Assembly (NCBI GenBank): GCA_964571765.1
Contig: CAZNDH010000019.1
Location: 1 to 36,325 of the forward strand
Direction of reading: 5' to 3'
Source: ZC4RG35 sp964571765
Lineage (GTDB): Bacteria > Actinomycetota > Acidimicrobiia > Spongiisociales > ZC4RG35
DNA: 36,325 nt
In this document: positions 23,336 to 30,779 of the stretch, piece by piece
Position numbering within the stretch: the first letter of the stretch is position 1
Layout of the letters: each line of letters starts with the position of its first letter
Notes under the pieces: model-generated
What the model was told of the DNA's origin: nothing
Databases searched by the model: none
What the model saw: only the letters and a program-made list of their open reading frames with translations
Program-made: the position numbers and the translations under genes

Positions 23336-24458
23336 GGTTGCCGTCTCCTACGCACCCACGCCGGAAACCGATCTGATCAAGTCGACCGCCAGGCAGTATC
23401 TCACCGACCGGTTTGGCCTGGACGTGGTGCGCAAGTTGATGATGTCCGACGACGGGTTCGATCGGGCGCTGTGGCAGGAGATCGCCGATCTCGGTTGGGC
23501 GGGTCTCACCGTCCCCGAGGAGTTCGGCGGGGCCGGGTACGGGCCGGTGGAGCAGTCGGTGATCCTGGAGGAGATGGGCCGACTTGTCACTCCGGGGCCT
23601 TTTTTCGCCAGTGCGGTTCTCGCCACCACCGCGATCAACGAGCTGGCCACCGCCGAGCAGAAGAGATCCCTCCTCCCCGGTATGGCATCAGGGGAGACCT
23701 TGGCGACCCTGGCTGTATTCGAAGGAGCTCGGGACTGGAGTCTCGATCGGCTCGAAGCCACTGCCGACGAGGTCGGAGGCGGCTGGACGATATCGGGGGT
23801 CAAGCATCACGTTCTCGATGGCCATCTCGCCGACCTGTTCCTGGTGGTGGCGAGGGTAGGTGATCGTCTTGGGGTATTCGCCGTCGACCGGAGCGCCGAC
23901 GGCATCGAGATCACCCAGACTCCCGTGCTCGATCCAACACGTCGCCAGGCGTCCCTCCGGCTCGATCGGGTCCGGGTAGACGCGGAGTCGCTGCTCGGAG
24001 ACGATCGGGCGAACGAGGAGGTGCATAGGGTTCTGGCCCTGGGTTCGGCGGCGCTGGCGGTGGAACAGGTCGGGGGCGCTCAGGCATGTCTGGAGAGCTC
24101 GGTGGAATACGCCCGCACCAGGCACCAGTTCGGCCGGCCGATCGGTTCTTACCAGGCGATCAAGCATCGCTGCGCCGAGATGTTGATGCGGGTCGAGCAC
24201 GCCCGCTCCGCCGCCTACCACGCGGCGCGGGTCACCGACGACGCCGGCGAGTTCTCAGTCGCCTCCCCCCTGGCGGCTTCGATCGCCTCGGAGTCCTACG
24301 TGTGGGCAGCGGGGGAGCACATCCAGATCCTTGGTGGGATCGGATTCACCTGGGAGCACGACGCTCATCTCTACCTGAAACGGGCCAAGTCGTCGAGCCT
24401 GCTCTTCGGCGACCCCCGATACCACCGCCGCCTGTTGGCGACCGCACTGGGGCTATAG
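23328..24458 (+). CDS. Acyl-CoA dehydrogenase partner subunit
   Basis: 376 residues from GTG 23328, preceded by a perfect Shine-Dalgarno (AAGGAGG, 23315-23321). The fold signs are clear: VPEEFGGAGYG, EYARTRHQFGRPIGSYQAIKH split as family motifs, and QILGGIGFTWEHDAHLYLKRA. Where ordinary enzymes have the YEGT catalytic motif this protein reads SSSLLFGD, so the usual glutamate is absent. With the upstream subunit it fits the heteromeric class in which only one partner is catalytic. It ends tail to tail with the Fur-family gene (CTATAG, 24453-24458). Confidence 0.87.
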   Translation: MAEVAVSYAPTPETDLIKSTARQYLTDRFGLDVVRKLMMSDDGFDRALWQEIADLGWAGLTVPEEFGGAGYGPVEQSVILEEMGRLVTPGPFFASAVLATTAINELATAEQKRSLLPGMASGETLATLAVFEGARDWSLDRLEATADEVGGGWTISGVKHHVLDGHLADLFLVVARVGDRLGVFAVDRSADGIEITQTPVLDPTRRQASLRLDRVRVDAESLLGDDRANEEVHRVLALGSAALAVEQVGGAQACLESSVEYARTRHQFGRPIGSYQAIKHRCAEMLMRVEHARSAAYHAARVTDDAGEFSVASPLAASIASESYVWAAGEHIQILGGIGFTWEHDAHLYLKRAKSSSLLFGDPRYHRRLLATALGL

Positions 24459-24893
24459 GCCAGCGGCGCACTCCTCGCAGAGGCCGGTGACCAGCAACTC
24501 GACCTCCTCGGCGTGGAAGGCGTGATTTTCGCCGAGATGGGCCCGTACCCGTTCCACCAGGTCGCCGGTGTGGTGTTCGACGCGGCCGCAGGCGCGGCAT
24601 CTGAGGTGGAACTGGTCGTCGGGATGTGCGGTTTCCCAATGGGCGGCTCCGCTGCTGTCGAGACTCGACTCCCGTACCAGGCCAAGGTCGGCGAACAGGC
24701 TCAGGGAGCGGTAGATCGAGGACAGGTTGACGTCGGGGTCGATCGCCCGGACCCGCTCGGAGATCTCCTCGGCGGTGAGGTGTTCCCCGGTCGACGAGAC
24801 AACCTCCCACACCGCCCGGCGGGGACCGGTCACCCGGTGTCCTTCCCGGGCGAGGGTGTCGCGCAGGGTATCGGAGGGGGGATGGCTCACCAT
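24453..24893 (-). CDS. Fur-family regulator, probably nickel-responsive (Nur-like)
   Basis: 146 residues. Winged helix (about 8-80, with GHRVTGPRRAVWEVV and NLSSIYRSLSLFADLGLV) and C-terminal dimer domain with two CxxC pairs (CRAC 99-102; CEEC 139-142), the structural zinc site of the family. Assignment as Nur rests on context: the divergent gene encodes a nickel/cobalt ECF transporter, and the promoter between them carries TTGCGA-N5-TCGCAA, close to the TTGCAA-N5-TTGCAA pattern bound by Streptomyces Nur. The histidine cluster typical of Fur proteins is sparse here (AHPDDQFHLRC). The ATG at 24893 follows a TGATAT -10-like element by 7 nt. A long upstream in-frame extension is antisense to nikMN and rejected. 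Confidence 0.82.
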   Translation of the reverse strand: MVSHPPSDTLRDTLAREGHRVTGPRRAVWEVVSSTGEHLTAEEISERVRAIDPDVNLSSIYRSLSLFADLGLVRESSLDSSGAAHWETAHPDDQFHLRCRACGRVEHHTGDLVERVRAHLGENHAFHAEEVELLVTGLCEECAAGL

Positions 24894-24933
24894 TGGTTTG
24901 ATATCACAATCGGGGGCGATGTGCCGCCAATCT

Positions 24934-24957
24934 ATTGCGACCTGTTCGCAATTGCGA
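24934..24957. promoter_or_regulatory. Nur-like operator with three half-sites
   Basis: ATTGCGACCTGTTCGCAAT (24934-24952) is a 7-5-7 inverted repeat. The right arm is reused: TCGCAATTGCGA (24946-24957) is a perfect 12-bp palindrome. There are thus three TTGCGA half-sites, and the two outer ones fall on the -35 and just before the -10 of the nikMN promoter. Confidence 0.65.
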
Positions 24958-24963
24958 TAGCGT
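24935..24963 (+). promoter_or_regulatory. Promoter of the nickel/cobalt transporter operon
   Basis: TTGCGA (24935-24940) and TAGCGT (24958-24963) are 17 bp apart. The operator fills the whole spacer, so binding should shut the promoter. The leader to the ATG at 24996 is about 26 nt with a GGGAG Shine-Dalgarno at about 24987-24991. Confidence 0.55.
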
Positions 24964-24995
24964 TGCAGCAAAGACGGAGTGGAAACGGGAGAGAG

Positions 24996-25979
24996 ATGCA
25001 CGCCCCAGACGGGTTTCTCAACGCAGGGACCGCGGTGGCAACTGCGGCGGTTAGCGCCGGGACCATGGGGGTGGCCCTCCGCCAGGTGAAGGAGATGGTC
25101 AGTGAGAAGGTCATCCCCCTGGCCGGGATCACCGCAGCCTTCGTCTTCGCCGCCCAGATGTTCAACTTCCCGGTGGCGGCGGGAACCACCGGTCATCTCA
25201 TGGGCGGCGCACTGGCCGCCATTCTCCTCGGACCGCACCTCGGAGCCGTCGTTGTCACGGTGGTGGTCTTGGTCCAGGCCGTGGTCTTCGCAGACGGTGG
25301 TCTCACCGCCCTGGGCTACAACATCCTCAACATGGCCATCGTCCCCGCCTACGGGGGTTTCGCCGCCTACATGCTGTTCCGGCGATTCCTTCCCTCGAAC
25401 CGGGGAGGGGTGGTTGGAGCAACGGCACTGGCCTCGTGGCTCTCGGTGGTGCTGTCGGCATCGGCGTTCTCCATCCAGTGGCTGTTCGGGGCGACCGCAC
25501 CGGTCCCCTTCTCCCGGGTGTTCGCCGCCATGGTCGGGGTCCACGCCATCATCGGGATCGGGGAGGCGGTGATCAGCGCTCTGGCGGTGGGTGCAGTGCT
25601 CTCCTCGCGGCCCGACCTGGTCTTCGGCGCCCGCGACCTCGACGCCGACGGGCCCGATCGCGAGGCCAGGGTGCCGCTTCGGACGTTCTTCATCGGTGGT
25701 CTCTTGGCCACGATGTTCTTGGCTGCGGTGGTCAGCCAGTTCGCCGTCGACCAGCCTGACGGCCTGGAGTGGGTGGCCGAGTCGGAAGGATTCGCCGAGA
25801 GTGCCCGCGAGCACCGATGGGCCGACGCGGTCTTCGCCGACTACGCCACCCAAGGGATCGAGAACAGGACCCTCAGCCTGGCTGTTGCCGGGATCGTGGG
25901 GGCGGCGATAACCCTTCTCGTGGTCTGGGGGATGACCATTGCCGTCCGGGACAGACGAGCCGACCCGGTTGGGGCGTGA
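24996..25979 (+). CDS. nikMN: Nickel/cobalt ECF transporter S component fused to its PDGLE subunit
   Basis: 327 residues. The N-terminus MHAPDGFLN is the metal-binding start of CbiM/NikM, in which the amino group, His2 and neighbouring residues coordinate Ni or Co. About seven membrane segments follow, including the conserved AGTTGHLMGGALAAILLGP. After a hydrophilic loop the C-terminal part (about 225-327) contains QPDGLEW, the defining motif of the CbiN/NikN partner, and a last membrane helix. M and N are thus one chain. Nickel is favoured over cobalt only through the Nur-like operator. The permease and ATPase genes follow directly. Confidence 0.9.
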   Translation: MHAPDGFLNAGTAVATAAVSAGTMGVALRQVKEMVSEKVIPLAGITAAFVFAAQMFNFPVAAGTTGHLMGGALAAILLGPHLGAVVVTVVVLVQAVVFADGGLTALGYNILNMAIVPAYGGFAAYMLFRRFLPSNRGGVVGATALASWLSVVLSASAFSIQWLFGATAPVPFSRVFAAMVGVHAIIGIGEAVISALAVGAVLSSRPDLVFGARDLDADGPDREARVPLRTFFIGGLLATMFLAAVVSQFAVDQPDGLEWVAESEGFAESAREHRWADAVFADYATQGIENRTLSLAVAGIVGAAITLLVVWGMTIAVRDRRADPVGA

Positions 25980-25981
25980 CC

Positions 25982-26746
25982 ATGGGCGTCGGCCACGCCC
26001 ACGTCCTCTACATCCACGAGCACAGCCCGGTCCACGACCTTGCCCCCCAGGTCAAGGTGGCCGCGGTGTTGTTGTTTGTGGTCGCCGTGGCAGTGACACC
26101 CCGCCAAGCGCTGGGGGCGTTTGCCTTCTACGCCATTGCCGCCCTGGTGGTGGTCATCGTCTCCAGGATCCCTGTCGGGTTTCTTCTCCTCCGCCTGGCC
26201 GGGATACTGCCCTTCATCCTGTTCGCCTTCTTCCTTCCCTTCATCGGGACCGGTGACCGGGTCGACATCGGCTGGTTGAACCTTTCCCAAGACGGGTTGT
26301 GGGCGGCGTGGAACATCATGGTCAAGGCAACCCTGGGGGCGACAGCCAGCATCGTCCTGGTGGCCACCACCGAGGTGCCCGCGATACTCCGCGGGATGTC
26401 GGCGCTCAGGGTCCCCCCGGTGCTGGTGTCGATCGCCGGGTTCATGGTTCGCTACCTGGAGTTGATCGTCGACGAGTTGACGAGGATGCGGATGGCGATG
26501 ACCGCCCGGGGCCACGACCCGAGGTGGCTGTGGCAGGTCCGCCCCCTGGCTGCCGGGGCGGGGGCGATGTTCGTCCGCTCCTACGAGCGGGGTGAGAGGG
26601 TCCACGCCGCCATGACATCTCGGGGGTTCACCGGGGAGATGCCCTCGACCTCCACGATCCGTTCGGGACGATGGTCCTGGGTGGTGGCCATGGTGGTCCC
26701 GGCCGCGGCCCTGGTGGTCGCCGTCCTCTCCCTGGTGACCCGATGA
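25982..26746 (+). CDS. cbiQ: ECF transporter T component (CbiQ/NikQ)
   Basis: 254 residues with about five hydrophobic segments. The cytoplasmic coupling motifs are ARGHDP (MTARGHDPRW) and SRGF (AMTSRGFTGE), the paired Ala-Arg-Gly type signatures of T components that contact the ATPase. The N-terminus HEHSPVHDLAPQVKV is typical of CbiQ. It begins 2 nt after the nikMN stop and overlaps the ATPase gene as ATGA. Confidence 0.9.
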   Translation: MGVGHAHVLYIHEHSPVHDLAPQVKVAAVLLFVVAVAVTPRQALGAFAFYAIAALVVVIVSRIPVGFLLLRLAGILPFILFAFFLPFIGTGDRVDIGWLNLSQDGLWAAWNIMVKATLGATASIVLVATTEVPAILRGMSALRVPPVLVSIAGFMVRYLELIVDELTRMRMAMTARGHDPRWLWQVRPLAAGAGAMFVRSYERGERVHAAMTSRGFTGEMPSTSTIRSGRWSWVVAMVVPAAALVVAVLSLVTR

Positions 26747-27483
26747 GGAACCCCATCCTCGAGGTCGGCGACCTTGCCTTCCGCTATCCAGACGGACGAC
26801 AGGCCCTCGACGGAGTCCACCTGGTCATCGAGGGGGGCGAGAGGGTGGCACTTCTCGGGCCGAACGGGGCGGGGAAGACCACCCTCGCCCTTCATCTCAA
26901 CGGTGTGCTCCGCGCCGACCGGGGCACGGTCAGGGTCGGTGGAGTGGGACTGGACGACACCACAGTGGGGGAGATACGCCGGATGGTGGGTCTGGTCTTC
27001 CAGGACCCCAACGACCAGCTGTTCATGCCCACGGTCGCCGAGGATGTCGCCTTCGGGCCGGCGAACCTCGGGTTGCGAGGGGCCGACCTCGAAGCCCGGG
27101 TGTCCGCTGCGCTCGCCATGGTGGGGGTGCCCGAGCTCGGCCACAGGGTTCCCCATCATCTCAGCGGCGGTGAGAAGCGTCTCGCCGCCATAGCCACCGT
27201 GTTGGCGATGGGCCCCGAGGTCATGGTCCTCGACGAGCCCGGATCGGGGCTGGATCCGGTGGGACGCCGGGAGCTGATCGCCACTCTCGACTCCCTGGCC
27301 ACAACTCTGATCGTTATCACCCACGACCTGCCTCTGGCTTTGGAGCTGTGTCCCCGATCGGTGGTTATGGCCGACGGCAGGATCGTGGCCGACCTTCCCA
27401 CCGATGACCTCCTCCGGGATCCGGAACTGCTCGCCGCCCACCGGCTCGAGCTTCCTTTCGGATTCCAGCTCACCAAGCCCTGA
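26743..27483 (+). CDS. cbiO: ECF transporter ATPase (CbiO/NikO)
   Basis: 246 residues. Walker A GPNGAGKTT, Q-loop VFQDPNDQLF (the ECF-type QDPNDQ), signature LSGGEKRLAAIATVLA, Walker B VMVLDEPGSGLDP and switch histidine VITHDLPLALE are all intact. It would drive the nickel/cobalt transporter as a homodimer. The start overlaps the stop of the T-component gene. It converges with znuC after 59 bp. Confidence 0.92.
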   Translation: MRNPILEVGDLAFRYPDGRQALDGVHLVIEGGERVALLGPNGAGKTTLALHLNGVLRADRGTVRVGGVGLDDTTVGEIRRMVGLVFQDPNDQLFMPTVAEDVAFGPANLGLRGADLEARVSAALAMVGVPELGHRVPHHLSGGEKRLAAIATVLAMGPEVMVLDEPGSGLDPVGRRELIATLDSLATTLIVITHDLPLALELCPRSVVMADGRIVADLPTDDLLRDPELLAAHRLELPFGFQLTKP

Positions 27484-27511
27484 CTCGATCTTCGCACCGA
27501 TCGCTGGGCGA

Positions 27512-27542
27512 CACCGACGGCCGGGGCCAGCCCGAGCCGGTG
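27512..27542. terminator. Possible bidirectional hairpin between cbiO and znuC
   Basis: CACCG (27512-27516) can pair with CGGTG (27538-27542), with further G/C pairing inside. It lies between the two convergent stop codons. The stem is imperfect and there is no U tract. Confidence 0.25.
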
Positions 27543-28361
27543 CTAGTCGTGGAGCTCCGAGGGGTCGGCCTCGGTGTGGATGACCCGTTCGCGGTGGACG
27601 TGATGACTGTCCACCGGAGAGTGGGCGGCGTCATCGACGAACACCCTTCCCTCCTCGACGTGGAGAAGCGCTGCTCCGTATGCCTCCCTGAGGTTCTCCT
27701 CGGTGAGGACATCGAACGGGGGCCCGGATGCAACCACCCTCCCCGACAGGAGGACTACGTGACCGGCGACTGCAGCCTCGGTCAGGTCATGGGTGGTGAT
27801 GACGACGGCACACCCCTCTTCGACCTCCTCGTGGATCACCTCGTCGATGGCAGTGGCGGTGGTGACGTCGATCCCGGTGAGGGGCTCGTCGAGGAGGAGG
27901 ATGTCGTGATCCTGGGCCAGGCCCTGGGCGACGAAGGCACGCTGGCGCTGGCCTCCGGAGAGCTCGTTTAGGTGAGTGTCGCCCAGCCGGTTCATGCCCA
28001 CCCGAGCGAGAGCGACGTCGACCGCCTCTCGATCGGCGCGACCCAGTCGTCGGTAAGGTCCGGCTCCGGCATACCGACCCATGTTCACCACCTCCCTCAC
28101 CGAGATTGGCAGGGAGTCGCTCACCTTTGTCGACTGCATCACGTAGGCGATCCGTCGACGGTCGGCGGGGATCTCGAGCCGGCCGGAGATGGGCTCGATG
28201 AGACCGGCGATGCAATTGAGCAATGTCGACTTGCCCGAGCCGTTTGGGCCGATGACCGCGGTCAGCCTCCCGTAGGGGATCTCGAAACTCGACCGACCGA
28301 GGACGATTTTCTCCCCGTAACCCAATACGAGGTCGCTGGCGATCACGGCATGGCCCGTCAT
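27543..28361 (-). CDS. znuC: Zinc ABC transporter ATPase
   Basis: 272 residues from ATG 28361, whose start overlaps the zur stop codon (ATGA). Walker A GPNGSGKST, signature LSGGQRQRAFVAQGLA and Walker B ILLLDEPLTGID are present. The C-terminus is rich in histidine and acidic residues (DSHHVHRERVIHTEADPSELHD read as two parts: SHHVHRER and VIHTEADPSELHD), which may bind zinc. With znuA and znuB on the other strand it completes a zinc importer. Manganese-type relatives (MntA-like) cannot be excluded from the ATPase alone, but the Zur neighbour argues for zinc. Confidence 0.87.
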   Translation of the reverse strand: MTGHAVIASDLVLGYGEKIVLGRSSFEIPYGRLTAVIGPNGSGKSTLLNCIAGLIEPISGRLEIPADRRRIAYVMQSTKVSDSLPISVREVVNMGRYAGAGPYRRLGRADREAVDVALARVGMNRLGDTHLNELSGGQRQRAFVAQGLAQDHDILLLDEPLTGIDVTTATAIDEVIHEEVEEGCAVVITTHDLTEAAVAGHVVLLSGRVVASGPPFDVLTEENLREAYGAALLHVEEGRVFVDDAAHSPVDSHHVHRERVIHTEADPSELHD

Positions 28362-28825
28362 GCGCATCGGGCACACCGCCCCTCGATCTCTAGCGCATGG
28401 TTGACCGGCATGAAATGTGTGATCGAGCCGATCCCGGCAACCAGCTGGGTGACCTCGGTCTCGAGCTCATCGGGCAACTCGATGTCTTCGACCGAGCCGC
28501 AACCGAGACACACCAGATGATGGTGGTGGCCGCGTAGCCACTCGGCCAACTCGTAGCGGGTAACCGTGCGGTGGCCGTGGTGGGGGACCAGCACCCCGGC
28601 CTTCTCGAGCACCGAGAGGGTGCGGTAGAGGGACGACAAGGGAATGCTCCCTCTCAGCTCACGATTGATCTCGGCGGCCGACATCGGGCCGTCTCCACCG
28701 GCGAGGACCTCGACCACCACCCTCCGCCCACGGGTGTAACGGACCTGATGCTCGCCGAGGTGTTGTTCGACCTCTCGATTGAGGTTGGTGGTTGTCACTT
28801 CTGACTGCCCTGGTATGGTTCCCAT
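28358..28825 (-). CDS. zur: Zinc uptake regulator of the Fur family
   Basis: 155 residues from ATG 28825; GTG 28798 is an alternative. Winged helix with VRYTRGRRVVVEVLAGGDGP and PLSSLYRTLSVLEKAGVL, followed by the metal-binding segment LRGHHHHLVCLGCGSVEDIELP and a terminal CARC pair. The HHHH-VCxxC layout is usual for Zur/Fur. A -10 with the exact consensus TATAAT (minus strand, 28845-28850) and a palindrome that matches the mycobacterial Zur box lie between this gene and znuA. Transcription from that -10 would begin near 28838, so an ATG at 28846 cannot be the start. It is in an operon with znuC. Confidence 0.87.
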   Translation of the reverse strand: MGTIPGQSEVTTTNLNREVEQHLGEHQVRYTRGRRVVVEVLAGGDGPMSAAEINRELRGSIPLSSLYRTLSVLEKAGVLVPHHGHRTVTRYELAEWLRGHHHHLVCLGCGSVEDIELPDELETEVTQLVAGIGSITHFMPVNHALEIEGRCARCA

Positions 28826-28830
28826 TGAGT

Positions 28831-28845
28831 TGAGAACGATTCTCA
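28831..28845. promoter_or_regulatory. Zur box shared by the zur-znuC and znuAB promoters
   Basis: TGAGAACGATTCTCA is a 6-3-6 palindrome, followed by TTA as in mycobacterial Zur sites (TGAAAATCATTTTCATTA). On the plus strand it fills the spacer between TTGAGT (28825-28830) and TATAGG (28847-28852; 16 bp). On the minus strand it lies just after a consensus TATAAT (28845-28850). One bound dimer would repress both directions. Confidence 0.75.
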
Positions 28846-28850
28846 TTATA
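28845..28850 (-). promoter_or_regulatory. zur-znuC -10 element
   Basis: Exact TATAAT on the minus strand, with TTACGC 17 bp upstream as a weak -35. The only perfect -10 I found in the window. Confidence 0.55.
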
Positions 28851-28876
28851 GGCCGGTTCTTGGGAGAGCGTAACCA

Positions 28877-29875
28877 ATGGGAAGACGGACGATAGGGGTG
28901 CTCCTCACCCTGGCCCTGCTGGCCGCAGCATGCGGGACCGGTGATGGTGGCGATGATGCCGGGGGTCTGTCGGTGGTGGTGACCACCGGCATCCTGGGTG
29001 ACGTGGTGTCCAATGTGGTGGGCGACGACGCACAGGTCGAGGTGCTGATTCCGTTAGGAGCCGATCCCCACGAATTTCAGGCGTCCTCCGCACAAGTGGC
29101 GCGGATCCACAAGGCCGACCTGGTGGTGGTCAACGGCCTGGGCCTCGAGGAAGGACTGATCGACGTTCTGGAGGCGGCAGCGGCGGACGGTGCCCGTGTG
29201 GTGGAGGTCGCTCCGCGGGTCGATCCCCTCCCGTTCGCCGAGGGTGATGGTCACGACCATGACGACCAACACGACGACCATGCTGATGACCATGACGACC
29301 ATGCGGATGATCACAGCGACGATCACGACCGCGGAAGCAACCTCGATCCCCATGTCTGGATGGACCCCCTGAGGATGGCCGCGGCATCCAGGATCGTCGC
29401 CACCGAACTTTCCGCCCTCCAGCCGGACATCGACTGGATGGCCCGGGCCGATGACTATGCCGCCCGGTTGGCCGAGGCCGACTCCGAGATCCAGGAGACG
29501 CTCTCTGTGGTGCCTGCGGGAAGGCGACGACTGGTGACCAACCACGCCACCTTCGGCTACTTCGCCGATCGATACGGGTGGGAGGTCCTTCGGACCGTGA
29601 TTCCCGGCGGTACCTCGGGTGGTGCGCCAAGTTCGGCAGATCTCGCCGAGTTGGTCCATCTCATCGAGGACGAGGGCATAACCGCCATCTTCGTCGAGAC
29701 CACCCAACCCGACGCCCTGGCCCGGGCCGTGGCCTCCGAGGTCGGCGGGGAGGTAGCAGTTGTCGTTCTTCACACCGAGTCTCTGACCGCGTCCGGTGGC
29801 GATGCCGACACCTTGATCGACCTGCTGGTGACCAATGCCCGGTTGATCACCGATGCCCTGACCCGGGATGGTTAG
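28877..29875 (+). CDS. znuA: Zinc-binding lipoprotein of an ABC importer
   Basis: 332 residues. Signal peptide with lipobox AAAC (Cys19). The metal ligands of the cluster A-I family are visible: His65 (GADPHEF), His159 (DPHVWMDP), the histidine in NHATFGYFADRYGW and an acidic residue near the C-terminus (HTESLTASGG). Between the first two lies a long His/Asp-rich loop (126-150, repeats of DDH), a hallmark of zinc rather than manganese binding proteins, thought to collect zinc. It captures Zn(II) outside the membrane for ZnuBC. Its stop codon sits in the loop of a hairpin that abuts znuB. Confidence 0.92.
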   Translation: MGRRTIGVLLTLALLAAACGTGDGGDDAGGLSVVVTTGILGDVVSNVVGDDAQVEVLIPLGADPHEFQASSAQVARIHKADLVVVNGLGLEEGLIDVLEAAAADGARVVEVAPRVDPLPFAEGDGHDHDDQHDDHADDHDDHADDHSDDHDRGSNLDPHVWMDPLRMAAASRIVATELSALQPDIDWMARADDYAARLAEADSEIQETLSVVPAGRRRLVTNHATFGYFADRYGWEVLRTVIPGGTSGGAPSSADLAELVHLIEDEGITAIFVETTQPDALARAVASEVGGEVAVVVLHTESLTASGGDADTLIDLLVTNARLITDALTRDG

Positions 29876-29887
29876 CGTCCCGGGTCA
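29859..29887 (+). promoter_or_regulatory. Hairpin linking the znuA stop and znuB start
   Basis: GACCCGGGA (29860-29868) and TCCCGGGTC (29878-29886) form a perfect 9-bp stem, extended by T29859 with A29887, the first base of the znuB ATG. The znuA stop TAG (29873-29875) lies in the 9-nt loop. znuB has no Shine-Dalgarno. A ribosome ending znuA would melt the stem and expose the znuB start, which suggests translational coupling. Confidence 0.55.
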
Positions 29888-30726
29888 TGGACTGGTTGCT
29901 CGAGCCCTTTCAACTCGCCTTCCAGCAGCGGGCGTTGGTCGCAGGCTCGCTTGCCGCGATCACCCTGGCCGTGGTTGGGACCTGGGTGGTGATCAGAGGG
30001 ATGACCTTTCTGGGAGATGCCCTGGTTCATGGTGTGATCCCCGGTATCGCCCTGGCGGTGATCCTCGATCTCAACCTGCTCCTCGGTGCCGGTGTCGCCG
30101 CCCTGGTGATGATCGCCGGCATCAACCTGGTGCACCGTCAGACCACGTTCTCCGAGGACACCGGGATCGGGCTCCTCTTCGTCGGCATGCTGGCGCTGGG
30201 GGTGATCCTCATCTCCACCACCGCCTCCTACGCCGGGAACCTGGCCGGCATCCTCTTCGGCGACACTCTCGGCGTCACCGCCGCCGAAATCTGGCTCCTC
30301 GCCGCAATCGCCGCGGTCACCGTTTCCGCCTCGGTCCTGCTCCATCGATCGTTCCTGGTGCTGGCCTTCAACGAGCAGAAGGCCCGCCTCCTCGGCCTTC
30401 GTCCCCGTCTGGCACATGCCGCCCTGCTGGTGCTGATCACCGTGGCCATCGTGGGGTCATTCCGGACCGTGGGGACGCTGCTGGTGTTCGGGCTCCTGGT
30501 CGGTCCACCGGCCACCGCCGCGCTGATCGTGCGGCGGGTACCGTTGATCATGGTGGTCGCCGCCGCGATCGGAGTCTTCTCCGTGGTTGTCGGTCTCGTT
30601 CTCAGCTACCACGCCGGGACCGCCGGAGCGGCCTCGATCGCCCTCGTACCCGTGGTCCTCTTCTTCGTCGTCCTCATCGCCAAGGGAGTGCGCCGGCCTC
30701 GCCCCGCCGTCGCCTCCGTTCTGTGA
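29887..30726 (+). CDS. znuB: Zinc ABC importer permease
   Basis: 279 residues with about eight or nine hydrophobic segments. The sequence GMTFLGDALVHGVIPGIALA near the N-terminus (read as MTFLGDALVHGVIPG) is the signature of the ZnuB/MntB/ABC-3 permease family, and the cytoplasmic ATPase contact AFNEQKARLLGLRP is also typical. With znuA and znuC it forms a zinc importer. Starts 11 nt after the znuA stop, within a hairpin. Confidence 0.92.
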   Translation: MDWLLEPFQLAFQQRALVAGSLAAITLAVVGTWVVIRGMTFLGDALVHGVIPGIALAVILDLNLLLGAGVAALVMIAGINLVHRQTTFSEDTGIGLLFVGMLALGVILISTTASYAGNLAGILFGDTLGVTAAEIWLLAAIAAVTVSASVLLHRSFLVLAFNEQKARLLGLRPRLAHAALLVLITVAIVGSFRTVGTLLVFGLLVGPPATAALIVRRVPLIMVVAAAIGVFSVVVGLVLSYHAGTAGAASIALVPVVLFFVVLIAKGVRRPRPAVASVL

Positions 30727-30779
30727 GGATTTGTCCCTCCAATGTGCGTCGAAGATGCTCACAGAAGAAAGGAGGAGGC

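Larger units (their letters stand above)
28825..28852 (+). promoter_or_regulatory. znuAB promoter
   Basis: TTGAGT (28825-28830), 16 bp, TATAGG (28847-28852). Predicted start near 28859, leader of about 18 nt with GGGAG (28862-28866) before the ATG at 28877. Confidence 0.5.

Noticed and set aside
24894..25853. In-frame N-terminal extension of the Fur-family gene
   Set aside because: It runs antisense through nikMN and across the divergent promoter. Fur homology starts at 24893.
29868..30779. In-frame N-terminal extension of the C-S lyase gene
   Set aside because: It overlaps znuB in another frame and is Arg/Pro-rich. The GTG at 30780 has a perfect Shine-Dalgarno.
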